Below are positions 43,475 to 51,180 of a DNA stretch of 56,074 bases, in pieces. The position numbers were made by a program, and so were the translations under genes. Source of the stretch: RXOA01 sp964547105 (GTDB taxonomy: Bacteria > Bipolaricaulota > Bipolaricaulia > UBA7950 > UBA9294); assembly GCA_964547105.1 (NCBI GenBank), contig CAZJLO010000007.1, positions 1 to 56,074 on the forward strand, read 5' to 3'. Below the pieces are notes generated by a model that did not search any database, was not told the origin of the DNA, and worked only from the letters and a program-made list of their open reading frames with translations. Each line of letters opens with the position of its first letter. Within the stretch, counting starts at the first letter, position 1.

Positions 43475-43942
43475 CTAGTCATCGGGCTCGGCGGGAGCGA
43501 TGAGATCGGCGGTCCACTCGAACGGATTCGGCGCCCCATCATTCCATTGGGTGCCGGTTCCCGCGATTCTCGTGTCATCGACTTCGCCATCCAAGGCAAG
43601 TTGAACGAACAACGAAGGCGAGACGAGGTTCATCGTTCCGCTGGCATCAAGAGAGAAAGTCCGGCTTCCGACCGACCCGTCATTGACGACGATCATGAAC
43701 GACTGACCGCCCGGTGCTGGGAGGCGGACTTCGCCTTGGAGCGCCGATCCGTCTTGAACAAGTGTCATTGAGAACGGACTCCATAAACCACTTGCGTTCC
43801 AGGTGATCTGCCCGGACCAAGTTCCTCCTACTGCGGCAGGCGGCGACAAGACATTGCATCCAGCAAGCAAGGCCGAACACAGGACGCACCCGCATACGGC
43901 GGCCAAAGACCAACCTCTTCTCCCGCGAACAGTGTCAAGCAT
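43475..43942 (-). CDS. Small secreted lipoprotein of unknown function
   Basis: The 155-aa product has a signal peptide with lipobox LLAGC at residues 25-29 (Cys modified and retained in the membrane). It is followed by a predicted all-beta domain with WSGQITWNASG, GSALQGEVRLPAP and TGTQWNDGAPNP. This lipocalin- or META-like beta pattern is not one I can name. GAGAGGGGGAGACG supplies a ribosome binding site. It converges on the chagasin-like gene and has its own promoter and inverted repeat at 43972-44000. Confidence 0.7.
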   Translation of the reverse strand: MLDTVRGRRGWSLAAVCGCVLCSALLAGCNVLSPPAAVGGTWSGQITWNASGLWSPFSMTLVQDGSALQGEVRLPAPGGQSFMIVVNDGSVGSRTFSLDASGTMNLVSPSLFVQLALDGEVDDTRIAGTGTQWNDGAPNPFEWTADLIAPAEPDD

Positions 43943-43971
43943 CGTCTCCCCCTCTCCCGGCGTACACGGCG

Positions 43972-44000
43972 ATTGTCAGACAGTCTTCCATCCCTGACAA
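43972..44000 (-). promoter_or_regulatory. Lipoprotein promoter overlapped by an inverted repeat
   Basis: Read on the minus strand, TTGTCA (44000-43995) and GACAAT (43977-43972) are 17 nt apart, a plausible sigma-70 promoter. The same bases form a 7-bp inverted repeat, TTGTCAG...CTGACAA (arms 43973-43979 and 43994-44000, centres 21 nt apart), suitable for a dimeric regulator. Confidence 0.45.
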
Positions 44001-44257
44001 GGTAAACTGACCCCGTAGATCAGGCCGGATGTCTTGAGTCGATTGTGAAGTTGCCTCGGTGCTCCGAATCGTCGTACGGTCGTGACATAAGAGATGGTTG
44101 TTTGCGCGGACGGTCGTCGAGCCGGGCGCGTTCAGCGAGGATCGGCCAGGAGATTCCGCCTTTCTCATCGTTGCTGTTGGCCCCGCGATCCTCTCTGAAT
44201 CCGAACATCGGGTATGAAACGCCTGCTGGATGGCTCGGCTCTTCGGCCTTGAATCCG

Positions 44258-44293
44258 CTTGCGCGTCGAATCCCTAGGAGACGACAACGCAAG
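44258..44293 (+). other. Leader hairpin before the alternating-alanine gene
   Basis: Arms 44258-44263 and 44288-44293 (6 bp) continue through 44265-44268 and 44282-44285 (4 bp) with a small internal loop. The structure ends 10 nt before AAAGGAGGT at 44304-44312 and could affect mRNA stability or initiation. Confidence 0.4.
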
Positions 44294-44316
44294 GATGCTT
44301 GGCAAAGGAGGTCGAC

Positions 44317-47300
44317 GTGAAATCGGCAAGGTTGGTCTTCATGGTCGGACTACTCTTGGTGGGTGCGTTTGCAGGAATCGCTTCAGCGCAGACGACCACC
44401 GAGATCCCCGTCCTCACAGATGTTGTTCGGCTTGCGCAAGGATCGGCTTCGGCAGCGGCGTTGGCAGCGGCTGAAGCGGAGGCGATCGAGGAGGAAGCGC
44501 GTTTGCTGCTTGCGGAGCTGGATTCGGAAGATGTCTTGGCCAAAGCGCAGGAAGCAGTCAGTGAAGCCCAGGCAGCCGCGACTGCTGTTTCGACCGCCGA
44601 AGCGGAAGTCGAGTCGACGGCGCAAAGCCACGCGGAAGCCTGCAGCGAAGCGCTCGCATCGGCTCAAGCCAGTGCATCGGCGATTGAATCCGTCTATGTT
44701 TGGGCGCAGGCGCGAGCGGCGGCGTTTGCTTCGGCTTGCGCCGATGCGCGAGCCCGGGCTGAGGCGAGTGCGTCAGCATGTGCGGTGGCGATTGCGGAAG
44801 CGGAAGCCACGGCCGATGCGTTTGCGCTGGCCTGCGCAGAAGCAGTCGCACATGCCGGGGCGTCGGCATCGGCATGCGCGTCCGCGCGCGCTGAAGCTGA
44901 AGCAGCCGTTGCGGTGATGGCACAAGCGATCGCAGTCGCGGCAGCACAGGCGCAGGCCAGTGTTTCGGCTTGTGTTTCCGTCGAAGCGGCGGTCGCAAGC
45001 TATGCCGAAGCGATTGCTGAGGCGATGGCAGAAGCGGTGGCGATCGCTGAGGTGCGAGTCACCGCAGCAGCAGCTGCATACGCCAGCGCGAGCGCAGAAG
45101 TCGAGGTGTGTGCGGAGCTTGCTGCAACGGCGGAAGTGCGCGCCACTGCAGTTGCCCAAGCCGCTGCGCAGGCGGCTGCATACGCTGCGGCGACTGCCTC
45201 GGCGTATTCGCAGGCGCAGAGCGTCGCTCAGGTGGTCGGGGAGAACATCGCGCAAGAAGTCCCATGTGGTCTGGTCGTCGGGGAAGTTCGGGGTGTCGTT
45301 CAGGCGATTGCTACGGCCGTTGCTGAAGCGGATGCTGCAGCTCGAGCGGCCGCACAGGCGGCATCGCTTGCCCAAGCGTCAGCTTCGGCGCAAGCGGAGG
45401 CCGCCGCGTCTGCCTATGCGAGAGCCGTAGCCAATGCCGATGCGTGCGCGGTGGCGTATGCTCAGGCTCAAGCGGCTGCTCAAGCGGTTGCCCGGGCGAG
45501 CGCTTCGGCACAGGCAGAGGCGTTCGCTGCTGCGCAGGCGATTGCGGAGGCTCGTGCAGAAGCTGTAGCGTACGCCGAAGCGATCGCGATCGCCGCAGCG
45601 CAGGCCACCGCGGCGGCTGAGGCGGCGGCGGCCGCGATTGCCATTGCTGAGAGCGATGCGACCGCACAGGCCTCGTCGGCTGCGTCGGCATGCGCGCTTG
45701 CTGCCGCGCATGCCGAAGCGATGGCCGAAGCGATGGCAGGTGCGAAGGCGATGGCCGAAGCGAGCGCCACTGCGATTGCCAGCTCTTGTGCGACCGCCTC
45801 AGCCTCAGCTGAGGCGATGGCTTCGGCCGTTGCGGTCGCTCGGGCCAAGGCGCTTGCCGCGGCCACATCGGCTGCAACAGCATGCGCGGAAGCAGATGCA
45901 TCGGCCACAGCATGGGCAGCCGCCTACGCGACGGCCAGTGCGCGAGCAGCGGCGGCAGCAAGTGCTTCAGCTAGTGCGTTTGCACGTGCGCAAGCAGCGG
46001 CTTCTACAGCAAGTGGAGCCGTCGCATCGGCCGTGGCGAGAGTGTCCGTGCAAGCGGCGGCCTGTGCCGCGGCGGCGGCTGAGGCGGAAGCTGCAGCGGC
46101 GGCCTGCGCCAGCGCCGCCGGTTCAGCGAGTGCGTCAGCAGAGGCCGAAGCGTCTGCCACCGGAAGCGGGTTTGCGTATGAACAGGCCTATGCGGCGGCT
46201 GTCGCGACAAGCTCGGCAGATGCGTTCGCTTATGCTCAGGCAGCCGCAGCCGCTGCGGCACGAGCACAAGCCGCGGCTCGCGCAGCTGCGACTGCTTATG
46301 CAGAAGCCCAGGCGGCAGCGATCAGCGGAGCCCAAGCGATCTGTGAAGCGGCGGCCGAGGCACAGGCGGAAGCGCGAGCGTGTGTCTCCGTCCATGCAGA
46401 TGTGTCGGCTGAAGCCTTGGTCTACGCGGAAGCGGTCGCGCAGGCCGTGAGCGAAGCCCAAGCAGCAGCACTCGCCGCCGCTTCCGCGGAAGCGGAAGCC
46501 CAAGCGGAAGTCTCGGTTGCCGTCGATGCAATGGCTGCGGCTTACGCTGAAGCGGAAGCCCATGCGCATGCCGCGGCGTTGGCCCAAGCGGAGGCAGCTG
46601 TACAAGTAGGCGTTGGCGTGGAAGCGATCGCCTTTGCCCAAGCTGACGCGTATGCAGCGGCCTTGGCGGCGGCCCGAGCGGCGGCTTCCGCGGAAGCCAG
46701 GGTCGCTGTTGCTGTACAAGCTGCCGCGGCGGCGTATGCCGATGCGGTAGCGGGTGCGTTTGCGGCAGCGCGTGTGGAAGCGTCTGTACATGCGCGTGCG
46801 TTCAGCGCGGTGAGCGTGTTGGCGGATGCTCAAGCAGAAGCGCTTGCGTCAGCAGAGGCGTTGGCGATGGCGTTTGCTTCGGCTTCGGCGTCAGCTCAGG
46901 CGGCAGCCGAGGCATCGGTGCGAGCGACAGTGGCGGTTGAAGCGTGTGCATCAGCGCTTGCTCAAGCGTTCGCGATTGCGAACGCCGCTGCGAGTGCGGA
47001 GGCCACGGCACGAACTTCGGTCGAGGTCGTGCCGGACATCGAGCTCTCGATCCGATCGTTCATCGATCCGGAGTGCTTGATGCCTGTGTGCGAGGAGCAG
47101 ATCCCCGAGCTTTGCCCATCGTGCGACTCCTGCTGTCCGCAAGACGGAGGCAGACCTGACGGCTATCCGGAAGCGTGCCCTGAGATCATCCCGCTCACGT
47201 GGGATATCGGACAGGTTCCGAGCGGCGGATACTACCAACGAACCGTGTCTATCCCATACTCGGTCTGGTCGGCGGTCGCCAGTTACGAGCTTGCTGGGGC

Positions 47301-48261
47301 GATTCCGATCAGCTCAAGCATGCCACCCGGCGGAGACATCACTCTCGATATCTCAAGCCGCATGGCTTCCGTTTCAGGGACGTTCGAATCCGGCGCGAGC
47401 TACAGCGCCACCTTCGATCTGATCGACTACCGGCAATGTACGATCGCCAGGCTCACGGTGGTTCTCACCGGAGAAGGCCGCTACGTGCCGCCGGAGCAAA
47501 GCCGAGCCTGCATGACGATCTCAGCGGTTCATGAACAGCCGGGGTTCCTGTTCTTTACGGGTACGACTACGGAGATCGCTGCGGATGTCACGGTGAACTA
47601 CTCCCAGGAGCAACGGACACCGTTCCAGCTGTGTGATATCGCGGGTCAGCGGTACAACCTGACCGCCAGCTCGTACGCCCTGAATCCTCAGCGTGAGGAG
47701 ATCCCGTTCAATCGCTGGGAGAAGTACAATCCCAGCTCTGATTCGTGGATGACGATTGGCGAGCAGGAGGCTGTCAGCGTGTCGATGGAGGCGGAAGCCG
47801 CGTATCGGGCCGTGTACAGTGGCGAAGGACCGACGATTACGGTCACGCCTATCGGGCCACCCGATGTCAGCGTGGTTCCGTGCCTAGACATCAGTGCCGT
47901 GCTCATGTATGAGCGGGTTGCGACGACGACGTTCACACTGTACCAAACGCCTCAGTACGAGACGGAGCCGATTTATCCGCAGATTCTGGTGGATGGAGAG
48001 GCGCGGACGGCGCCGTTCCAGCTGTGCGACTCGCAGCAACGGCAGGTCACGCTGGATCCGGAAGCGGAGCATTGGACGCAGAACGAGCGGTATCTGGAGT
48101 TCTGGAAGTGGCAGCGCTACGACTCGGAGAGTGAGACCTGGAACGACATCATCATGCTGCAGTTGTTCATAGGCAGAGAACCTTCTCATGCTCTTCGTGT
48201 CACGTTGGGGTCAAGCGGCCAGATTCGAGCTGTGTATCGGCAGGCGACGATTCTCTACTAG
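44317..48261 (+). CDS. Exported giant protein with an alternating-alanine domain and two tandem C-terminal domains
   Basis: I do not recognise this 1314-aa protein. It starts at GTG 44317, 5 nt after GGAGG, and has a signal peptide (residues 1-25, ending IASAQ). Residues ~42-898 are extremely Ala-rich, with Ala at every second position over long runs; the other positions are mostly Ser, Glu, Gln, Val, Thr, Ile, Arg and about 17 Cys. The stretch ~306-328 (around VGENIAQEVPC) interrupts the pattern. A Cys cluster follows at ~920-943 (CPSCDSCC), then a beta-type region. Two related ~120-residue units start at ~1065 (CMTISAV) and ~1189 (CLDISAV), each with PFQLCD and a W-K/Q-Y motif. A silk-, stalk- or surface-layer-like structural role is possible but only inferred. 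Confidence 0.8.
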   Translation: MKSARLVFMVGLLLVGAFAGIASAQTTTEIPVLTDVVRLAQGSASAAALAAAEAEAIEEEARLLLAELDSEDVLAKAQEAVSEAQAAATAVSTAEAEVESTAQSHAEACSEALASAQASASAIESVYVWAQARAAAFASACADARARAEASASACAVAIAEAEATADAFALACAEAVAHAGASASACASARAEAEAAVAVMAQAIAVAAAQAQASVSACVSVEAAVASYAEAIAEAMAEAVAIAEVRVTAAAAAYASASAEVEVCAELAATAEVRATAVAQAAAQAAAYAAATASAYSQAQSVAQVVGENIAQEVPCGLVVGEVRGVVQAIATAVAEADAAARAAAQAASLAQASASAQAEAAASAYARAVANADACAVAYAQAQAAAQAVARASASAQAEAFAAAQAIAEARAEAVAYAEAIAIAAAQATAAAEAAAAAIAIAESDATAQASSAASACALAAAHAEAMAEAMAGAKAMAEASATAIASSCATASASAEAMASAVAVARAKALAAATSAATACAEADASATAWAAAYATASARAAAAASASASAFARAQAAASTASGAVASAVARVSVQAAACAAAAAEAEAAAAACASAAGSASASAEAEASATGSGFAYEQAYAAAVATSSADAFAYAQAAAAAAARAQAAARAAATAYAEAQAAAISGAQAICEAAAEAQAEARACVSVHADVSAEALVYAEAVAQAVSEAQAAALAAASAEAEAQAEVSVAVDAMAAAYAEAEAHAHAAALAQAEAAVQVGVGVEAIAFAQADAYAAALAAARAAASAEARVAVAVQAAAAAYADAVAGAFAAARVEASVHARAFSAVSVLADAQAEALASAEALAMAFASASASAQAAAEASVRATVAVEACASALAQAFAIANAAASAEATARTSVEVVPDIELSIRSFIDPECLMPVCEEQIPELCPSCDSCCPQDGGRPDGYPEACPEIIPLTWDIGQVPSGGYYQRTVSIPYSVWSAVASYELAGAIPISSSMPPGGDITLDISSRMASVSGTFESGASYSATFDLIDYRQCTIARLTVVLTGEGRYVPPEQSRACMTISAVHEQPGFLFFTGTTTEIAADVTVNYSQEQRTPFQLCDIAGQRYNLTASSYALNPQREEIPFNRWEKYNPSSDSWMTIGEQEAVSVSMEAEAAYRAVYSGEGPTITVTPIGPPDVSVVPCLDISAVLMYERVATTTFTLYQTPQYETEPIYPQILVDGEARTAPFQLCDSQQRQVTLDPEAEHWTQNERYLEFWKWQRYDSESETWNDIIMLQLFIGREPSHALRVTLGSSGQIRAVYRQATILY

Positions 48262-48272
48262 AGTCTGACGGC

Positions 48273-48302
48273 GCCCGGGGCGGGGTTCTTACCGCCCCGG
48301 GC
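48273..48302 (+). terminator. Hairpin after the alternating-alanine gene
   Basis: A perfect 11-bp GC stem (48273-48283 with 48292-48302) closes an 8-nt loop, 11 nt after the stop. Only CTTC follows, so a second hairpin downstream may do the terminating. Confidence 0.6.
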
Positions 48303-48346
48303 CTTCATCGGAGGCGGGAAGCCCCCCTACTGCATCCCTCGGAAGC

Positions 48347-48390
48347 GAAACGGGCGGATCTTCCGATCCGTCCGTTTCTCCTCTTCTCCC
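48347..48390 (+). terminator. Second terminator hairpin between convergent genes
   Basis: Arms 48347-48360 and 48365-48378 form 14 bp with one G-U pair around a TTCC tetraloop, followed by the pyrimidine tract TCCTCTTCTCC. It also lies just beyond the stop of the convergent secreted-protein gene, so it may serve both strands. Confidence 0.7.
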
Positions 48391-48432
48391 ATCTCGCACG
48401 GCGCGGTCTGCTCCGGATCCGCTTCGATCTAC

Positions 48433-49290
48433 TTACGGGAGCGGCAAGTAGTCGACGACCGTCGGCAACCCATCGAATCGAACGAAAAACCCTACATAGT
48501 CCAGTGGGTCGGTATCCTCATATCCGGTCCAGACATCCGACAGTCGTGCGTGGAAGATGTCAAGAAGCGCCGGCGGAATCGCCGCGAGCGGGAACGACAG
48601 GACCGTCGGCACGCCGGGTGCCAGTTCGACTGTTCCGGCGTCGAACGTGTCGAAGATTGTCACACCTTCCGGAAGCCATGACGTCGTATACGCCAACCCT
48701 GCGTAGACGGTGCATGGACCGATGTAGGTGGCGGCGCCGGAGTTGAGGATCGCGATCTGCACCTCGCCTCCCGGCACGCCAGTTGCCCCGCCGGCCCCTG
48801 CTGGAGCTTCGACCGACACGATATCGGCATGGGCAATCGGCAGCAGGTAGCGATAGCGCAGGACCGATTGATAAAGATAAACGGCCCACCACCGCTCGTT
48901 GTGTGTGCTATCGATATCCACGTACACTTCGAGTTCACCATCCTCGAAGAAGGAGACCAGGTCGGAAATGGTGAACGTGGTCTTGGTTCGTTGCCAGGAG
49001 GGGCCGTCAAGTGCTCCGAGCAAGCTCCCGTCGGCGTAGATCAGATCCTGTTCATTCGGCGAGTCCACATCGCCGGCTTCGATTGTGAGCGTGGCTGCTC
49101 CGAGCAGCCATGTCGGAGATACTCCATCTTCGAGTGTGTGTGTCCAGCCGAAATCGTCGTTGAACCAGAGATACAGCCCGAACCCCGGCTCGGAATCAAG
49201 CACCTGCTCCACTTCGATCGGGATCGCAAGACACGCTGCCCCAGCGACGATCACACCGACCAGCAGCAACAAGATGATCCTTCCTGTCAT
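48433..49290 (-). CDS. Secreted protein of unknown function under riboswitch control
   Basis: The 285-aa product has a signal peptide (TGRIILLLLVGVIVAGAAC, residues 2-20; the Cys might be a lipidation site, but no clear lipobox is present). The mature part looks like two beta-rich modules: an Asp/Trp-rich first half (WFNDDFGWTHTLEDG) and a second half with Gly/Pro turns and a hydrophobic C-terminus. I do not recognise the family. ATG 49290 has GGAGG 5 nt upstream; the frame is open to 50151, but that extension looks non-coding. It lies about 300 nt downstream of a promoter and c-di-GMP-I riboswitch, so its expression should follow c-di-GMP levels. Confidence 0.72.
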   Translation of the reverse strand: MTGRIILLLLVGVIVAGAACLAIPIEVEQVLDSEPGFGLYLWFNDDFGWTHTLEDGVSPTWLLGAATLTIEAGDVDSPNEQDLIYADGSLLGALDGPSWQRTKTTFTISDLVSFFEDGELEVYVDIDSTHNERWWAVYLYQSVLRYRYLLPIAHADIVSVEAPAGAGGATGVPGGEVQIAILNSGAATYIGPCTVYAGLAYTTSWLPEGVTIFDTFDAGTVELAPGVPTVLSFPLAAIPPALLDIFHARLSDVWTGYEDTDPLDYVGFFVRFDGLPTVVDYLPLP

Positions 49291-49507
49291 GTATGCCTCC
49301 TTCTCTTGTGTACAGCTTTGCCCGCCACATCTTCTGGGGTCGGCCTGCGGCGGTTGACGGAATCCGATGTCACGATCCAGCACTTCTTTGGGAGAGACCG
49401 ACTGGCTGTTGGGATTGACGACACGGCGATGCGAACCCGCCGAAAGCGAGAAATGGGTTGTTCGAAGTTCTGGAAACGTCAACCACGCAAACATCGCCGG
49501 CCTCCCG

Positions 49508-49588
49508 ACTCCGGCAGCTCGGCTGCCTATCTTTGCGTGGCCCGTGGCTTTGCGTCTCGCTCTTCCGAGCGGTTTGCCCTTTCGGAGT
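49508..49588 (-). ncRNA. Cyclic-di-GMP-I (GEMM) riboswitch aptamer
   Basis: Read on the minus strand, the 81-nt segment has the conserved blocks of this class in order: AAAGGGCAAACC, a GC-clamped stem with GGAA (GNRA) tetraloop, GAGACGCAAAGCCACGGG, and AGGCAGCCGAGCTGCC. P1 is closed by ACTCCG (49588-49583) pairing with CGGAGT (49513-49508). A promoter starts transcription about 4 nt before P1. The class senses c-di-GMP and usually controls surface, motility or exoprotein genes. The next gene downstream encodes a secreted protein. Confidence 0.87.
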
Positions 49589-49598
49589 TCCGGAACAT

Positions 49599-49628
49599 AG
49601 CGTAGATCAGCCGTGCATTGAATGTCAA
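49599..49628 (-). promoter_or_regulatory. Promoter of the riboswitch transcript
   Basis: On the minus strand TTGACA (49628-49623, full consensus) is followed after 18 nt by TACGCT (49604-49599). Initiation near 49592 would begin the RNA right at the aptamer P1 stem, which supports both calls. The -10 is weak. Confidence 0.6.
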
Positions 49629-49789
49629 GAGAAATCTGCTCAAACAAGATACGAAACGAGAGGGACGCTGCACGGCCCGCCGGCGACGATGTCCGACATG
49701 CCGCGATGGTTAGCGATTGGCGGTTTCCGGTCTTGCCCAAGGAGCTTCCGTACGGCCCGCGGTCGAAGAAATGCGTGAAGAGTGTGTTC

Positions 49790-50191
49790 CTACGAGTCGG
49801 CGTCATCGAGACCCTGAACCAGATCCCAGTCCAGATCCAAGTCGACGGCTTCGAGGACCCATTGAAGTCGAGACGGTTCGTACCGTAGGGAACAGCGATT
49901 CGATGGTGTGCGGACAAGATACTGCATCGATCCGATCTGCCATTGCTCCGGGATCCGTAGATCTTGGGCATCCCTGCTGCTGTCGCGATGCCAACGAGTG
50001 GAGAAGTGGCGCGGCGCAGTTGATGGTCCACACTCCAAGGGGCGTTCGGTTGTCGCCACGCGAATCTGCTCGACAGCGAGGACTTCGTACTTCCTGCGAT
50101 GCCAGCGAAAGGAGAGAAGTCTGGGAGAAGCATCGTGCTTCCAGAAGACAACGGAGGTTTCTACAGTCTGGTCCACGGGCTGCCACATCAT
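49790..50191 (-). CDS. Small protein of unknown function (possibly DUF6504-like)
   Basis: The 133-aa frame reads as a plausible beta-rich small protein. It has an early FRWHRRKYEVLAVEQI block and a late YLVRTPSNRCSLRYEPSRLQ, then WVLEAVD, with a very acidic tail. The two blocks recall DUF6504-like proteins, whose function is unknown, but the middle does not match well. On the minus strand TAGACT ends 6 nt before the ATG, so the transcript could be leaderless; no Shine-Dalgarno is seen. Competing frames on the other strand look like noise. It might also be a decayed gene. Confidence 0.45.
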   Translation of the reverse strand: MMWQPVDQTVETSVVFWKHDASPRLLSFRWHRRKYEVLAVEQIRVATTERPLECGPSTAPRHFSTRWHRDSSRDAQDLRIPEQWQIGSMQYLVRTPSNRCSLRYEPSRLQWVLEAVDLDLDWDLVQGLDDADS

Positions 50192-50301
50192 TCGTTCAGT
50201 CTACCCGCTGAACCAAAGGAGTGCCATGGCTCGGGGCGTTACGGGACGGCTGACGTAGCCGGTTGCGGATATACTCCACCAGCGGAGGAGGTCGACGAAC
50301 G

Positions 50302-51150
50302 ATGCCCGAATTGCCGGATCTGGAGGTGCTGCAGGAGAGGCTGTGCGCGCAGGTTCTCGGCCGCAAGATCGAAGCCGTTCGAGTGCTTCGTCCGGGGATT
50401 CTGAAGACATTCGATCCGCCGGTTGAATCACTCATCGGGAAGCAATTCCGTTCGATCTCGCGGCGTGGGAAACATCTGATCTTCGCGCTGGATGGAGCCC
50501 TTCACTTGGTGGTTCATCTGATGGTGGCCGGGCGGCTCATCGTCACCGGAAGCGAAACGAAAGCGACAAAAGCGACAGGGCTCCTTCTCGGAATGGAGGG
50601 CGGTCAGGATCTCCGGTTGGTGGAAGGCGGACATATCAAGCGGGCAACCGTTCACGTGGTGTCCGATCCGCAGTGCGTGCCGCGAATCGCCGGTGCCGGA
50701 ATCGAACCGCTGTCGGAAGCATTCACGATCGAGGCGCTGACGAAGCTTGTCACAGGAACGCGGCGCCAGGCCAAGAATGTGTTGACCGACCAAACGCTGA
50801 TTGCCGGGATCGGTACAGCTTATGCCGACGAGATCCTGTTTTCGGCAAGAATATCCCCGTTGCGGTATGTGAACAAGCTGGACAAAGAAGAGATTCACCG
50901 TCTTCACGGCGCGGTTCAAGATGTGCTTTCATCGTCGATTGTTGCGGTGCGGGAACAGGTGGGGGATGGCGCTCTGGTCAATCCGCCGCGCGGGCACATG
51001 AAGATCTACAAACGTGAAGGCCATCCGTGTCCCGTATGTGGCACCAAGATTGCCGAGATTCGCTATGCGCAGACGAGAACGTACTACTGCGCCACATGCC
51101 AAGCGAGTGGGGAAATGCTGCCTGATCGCCGCCGTTGGATAACAAGGTAG
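50302..51150 (+). CDS. mutM: Formamidopyrimidine-DNA glycosylase family (Fpg/Nei)
   Basis: It excises oxidised purines such as 8-oxoG and cuts the AP site. The 282-aa protein starts MPELPDLEVL, with catalytic Pro2 and Glu3 (after Met removal Pro is N-terminal). It has RRGKHLIF with the conserved Lys, the H2TH region DQTLIAGIGTAYADEILF, and a C-terminal zinc finger CPVC...CATC. Most Fpg start PELPE; the PELPD variant also occurs in the family, so a Nei-like specificity is possible. ATG 50302 follows GGAGGAGG at 50284-50291; TATACT at 50270-50275 may be its -10. Confidence 0.9.
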   Translation: MPELPDLEVLQERLCAQVLGRKIEAVRVLRPGILKTFDPPVESLIGKQFRSISRRGKHLIFALDGALHLVVHLMVAGRLIVTGSETKATKATGLLLGMEGGQDLRLVEGGHIKRATVHVVSDPQCVPRIAGAGIEPLSEAFTIEALTKLVTGTRRQAKNVLTDQTLIAGIGTAYADEILFSARISPLRYVNKLDKEEIHRLHGAVQDVLSSSIVAVREQVGDGALVNPPRGHMKIYKREGHPCPVCGTKIAEIRYAQTRTYYCATCQASGEMLPDRRRWITR

Positions 51151-51180
51151 GCGAATTCGAGGGGTTCTCCCATCCGCATC

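Larger units (their letters stand above)
43943..44316. other. Divergent intergenic region, 374 bp
   Basis: It holds the minus-strand promoter and inverted repeat at 43972-44000. It also holds a hairpin at 44258-44293 (CTTGCG with CGCAAG, plus GTCG with CGAC across a small internal loop) directly before the ribosome binding site of the alternating-alanine gene. No convincing plus-strand promoter could be picked by eye, and no coding frame looks real. Confidence 0.4.
49291..49789 (-). other. Long leader and spacer region, 499 bp, without protein gene
   Basis: On the minus strand this holds a promoter (49599-49628), the c-di-GMP riboswitch aptamer (49508-49588) and about 215 nt of untranslated RNA before the ribosome binding site. 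The leader can form a 9-bp pairing between 49532-49540 and 49483-49491 and an 8-bp pairing between 49492-49499 and 49424-49431. Nothing convincing is seen in 49629-49789. Confidence 0.6.

Noticed and set aside
45480..45908. Antisense Ala-rich frame as a separate gene
   Set aside because: It mirrors the sense repeat because GC dinucleotides are self-complementary. There is no ribosome binding site or promoter for it.
44317..47010. CRISPR or DNA tandem repeat in the Ala-rich region
   Set aside because: The repetition exists only at codon level; no constant DNA repeat and spacer units can be found.
49291..50151. N-terminal extension of the secreted-protein frame to 572 aa
   Set aside because: The extension crosses the riboswitch and its promoter, has no sustained protein-like pattern, and a perfect ribosome binding site plus signal peptide mark ATG 49290 as the start.
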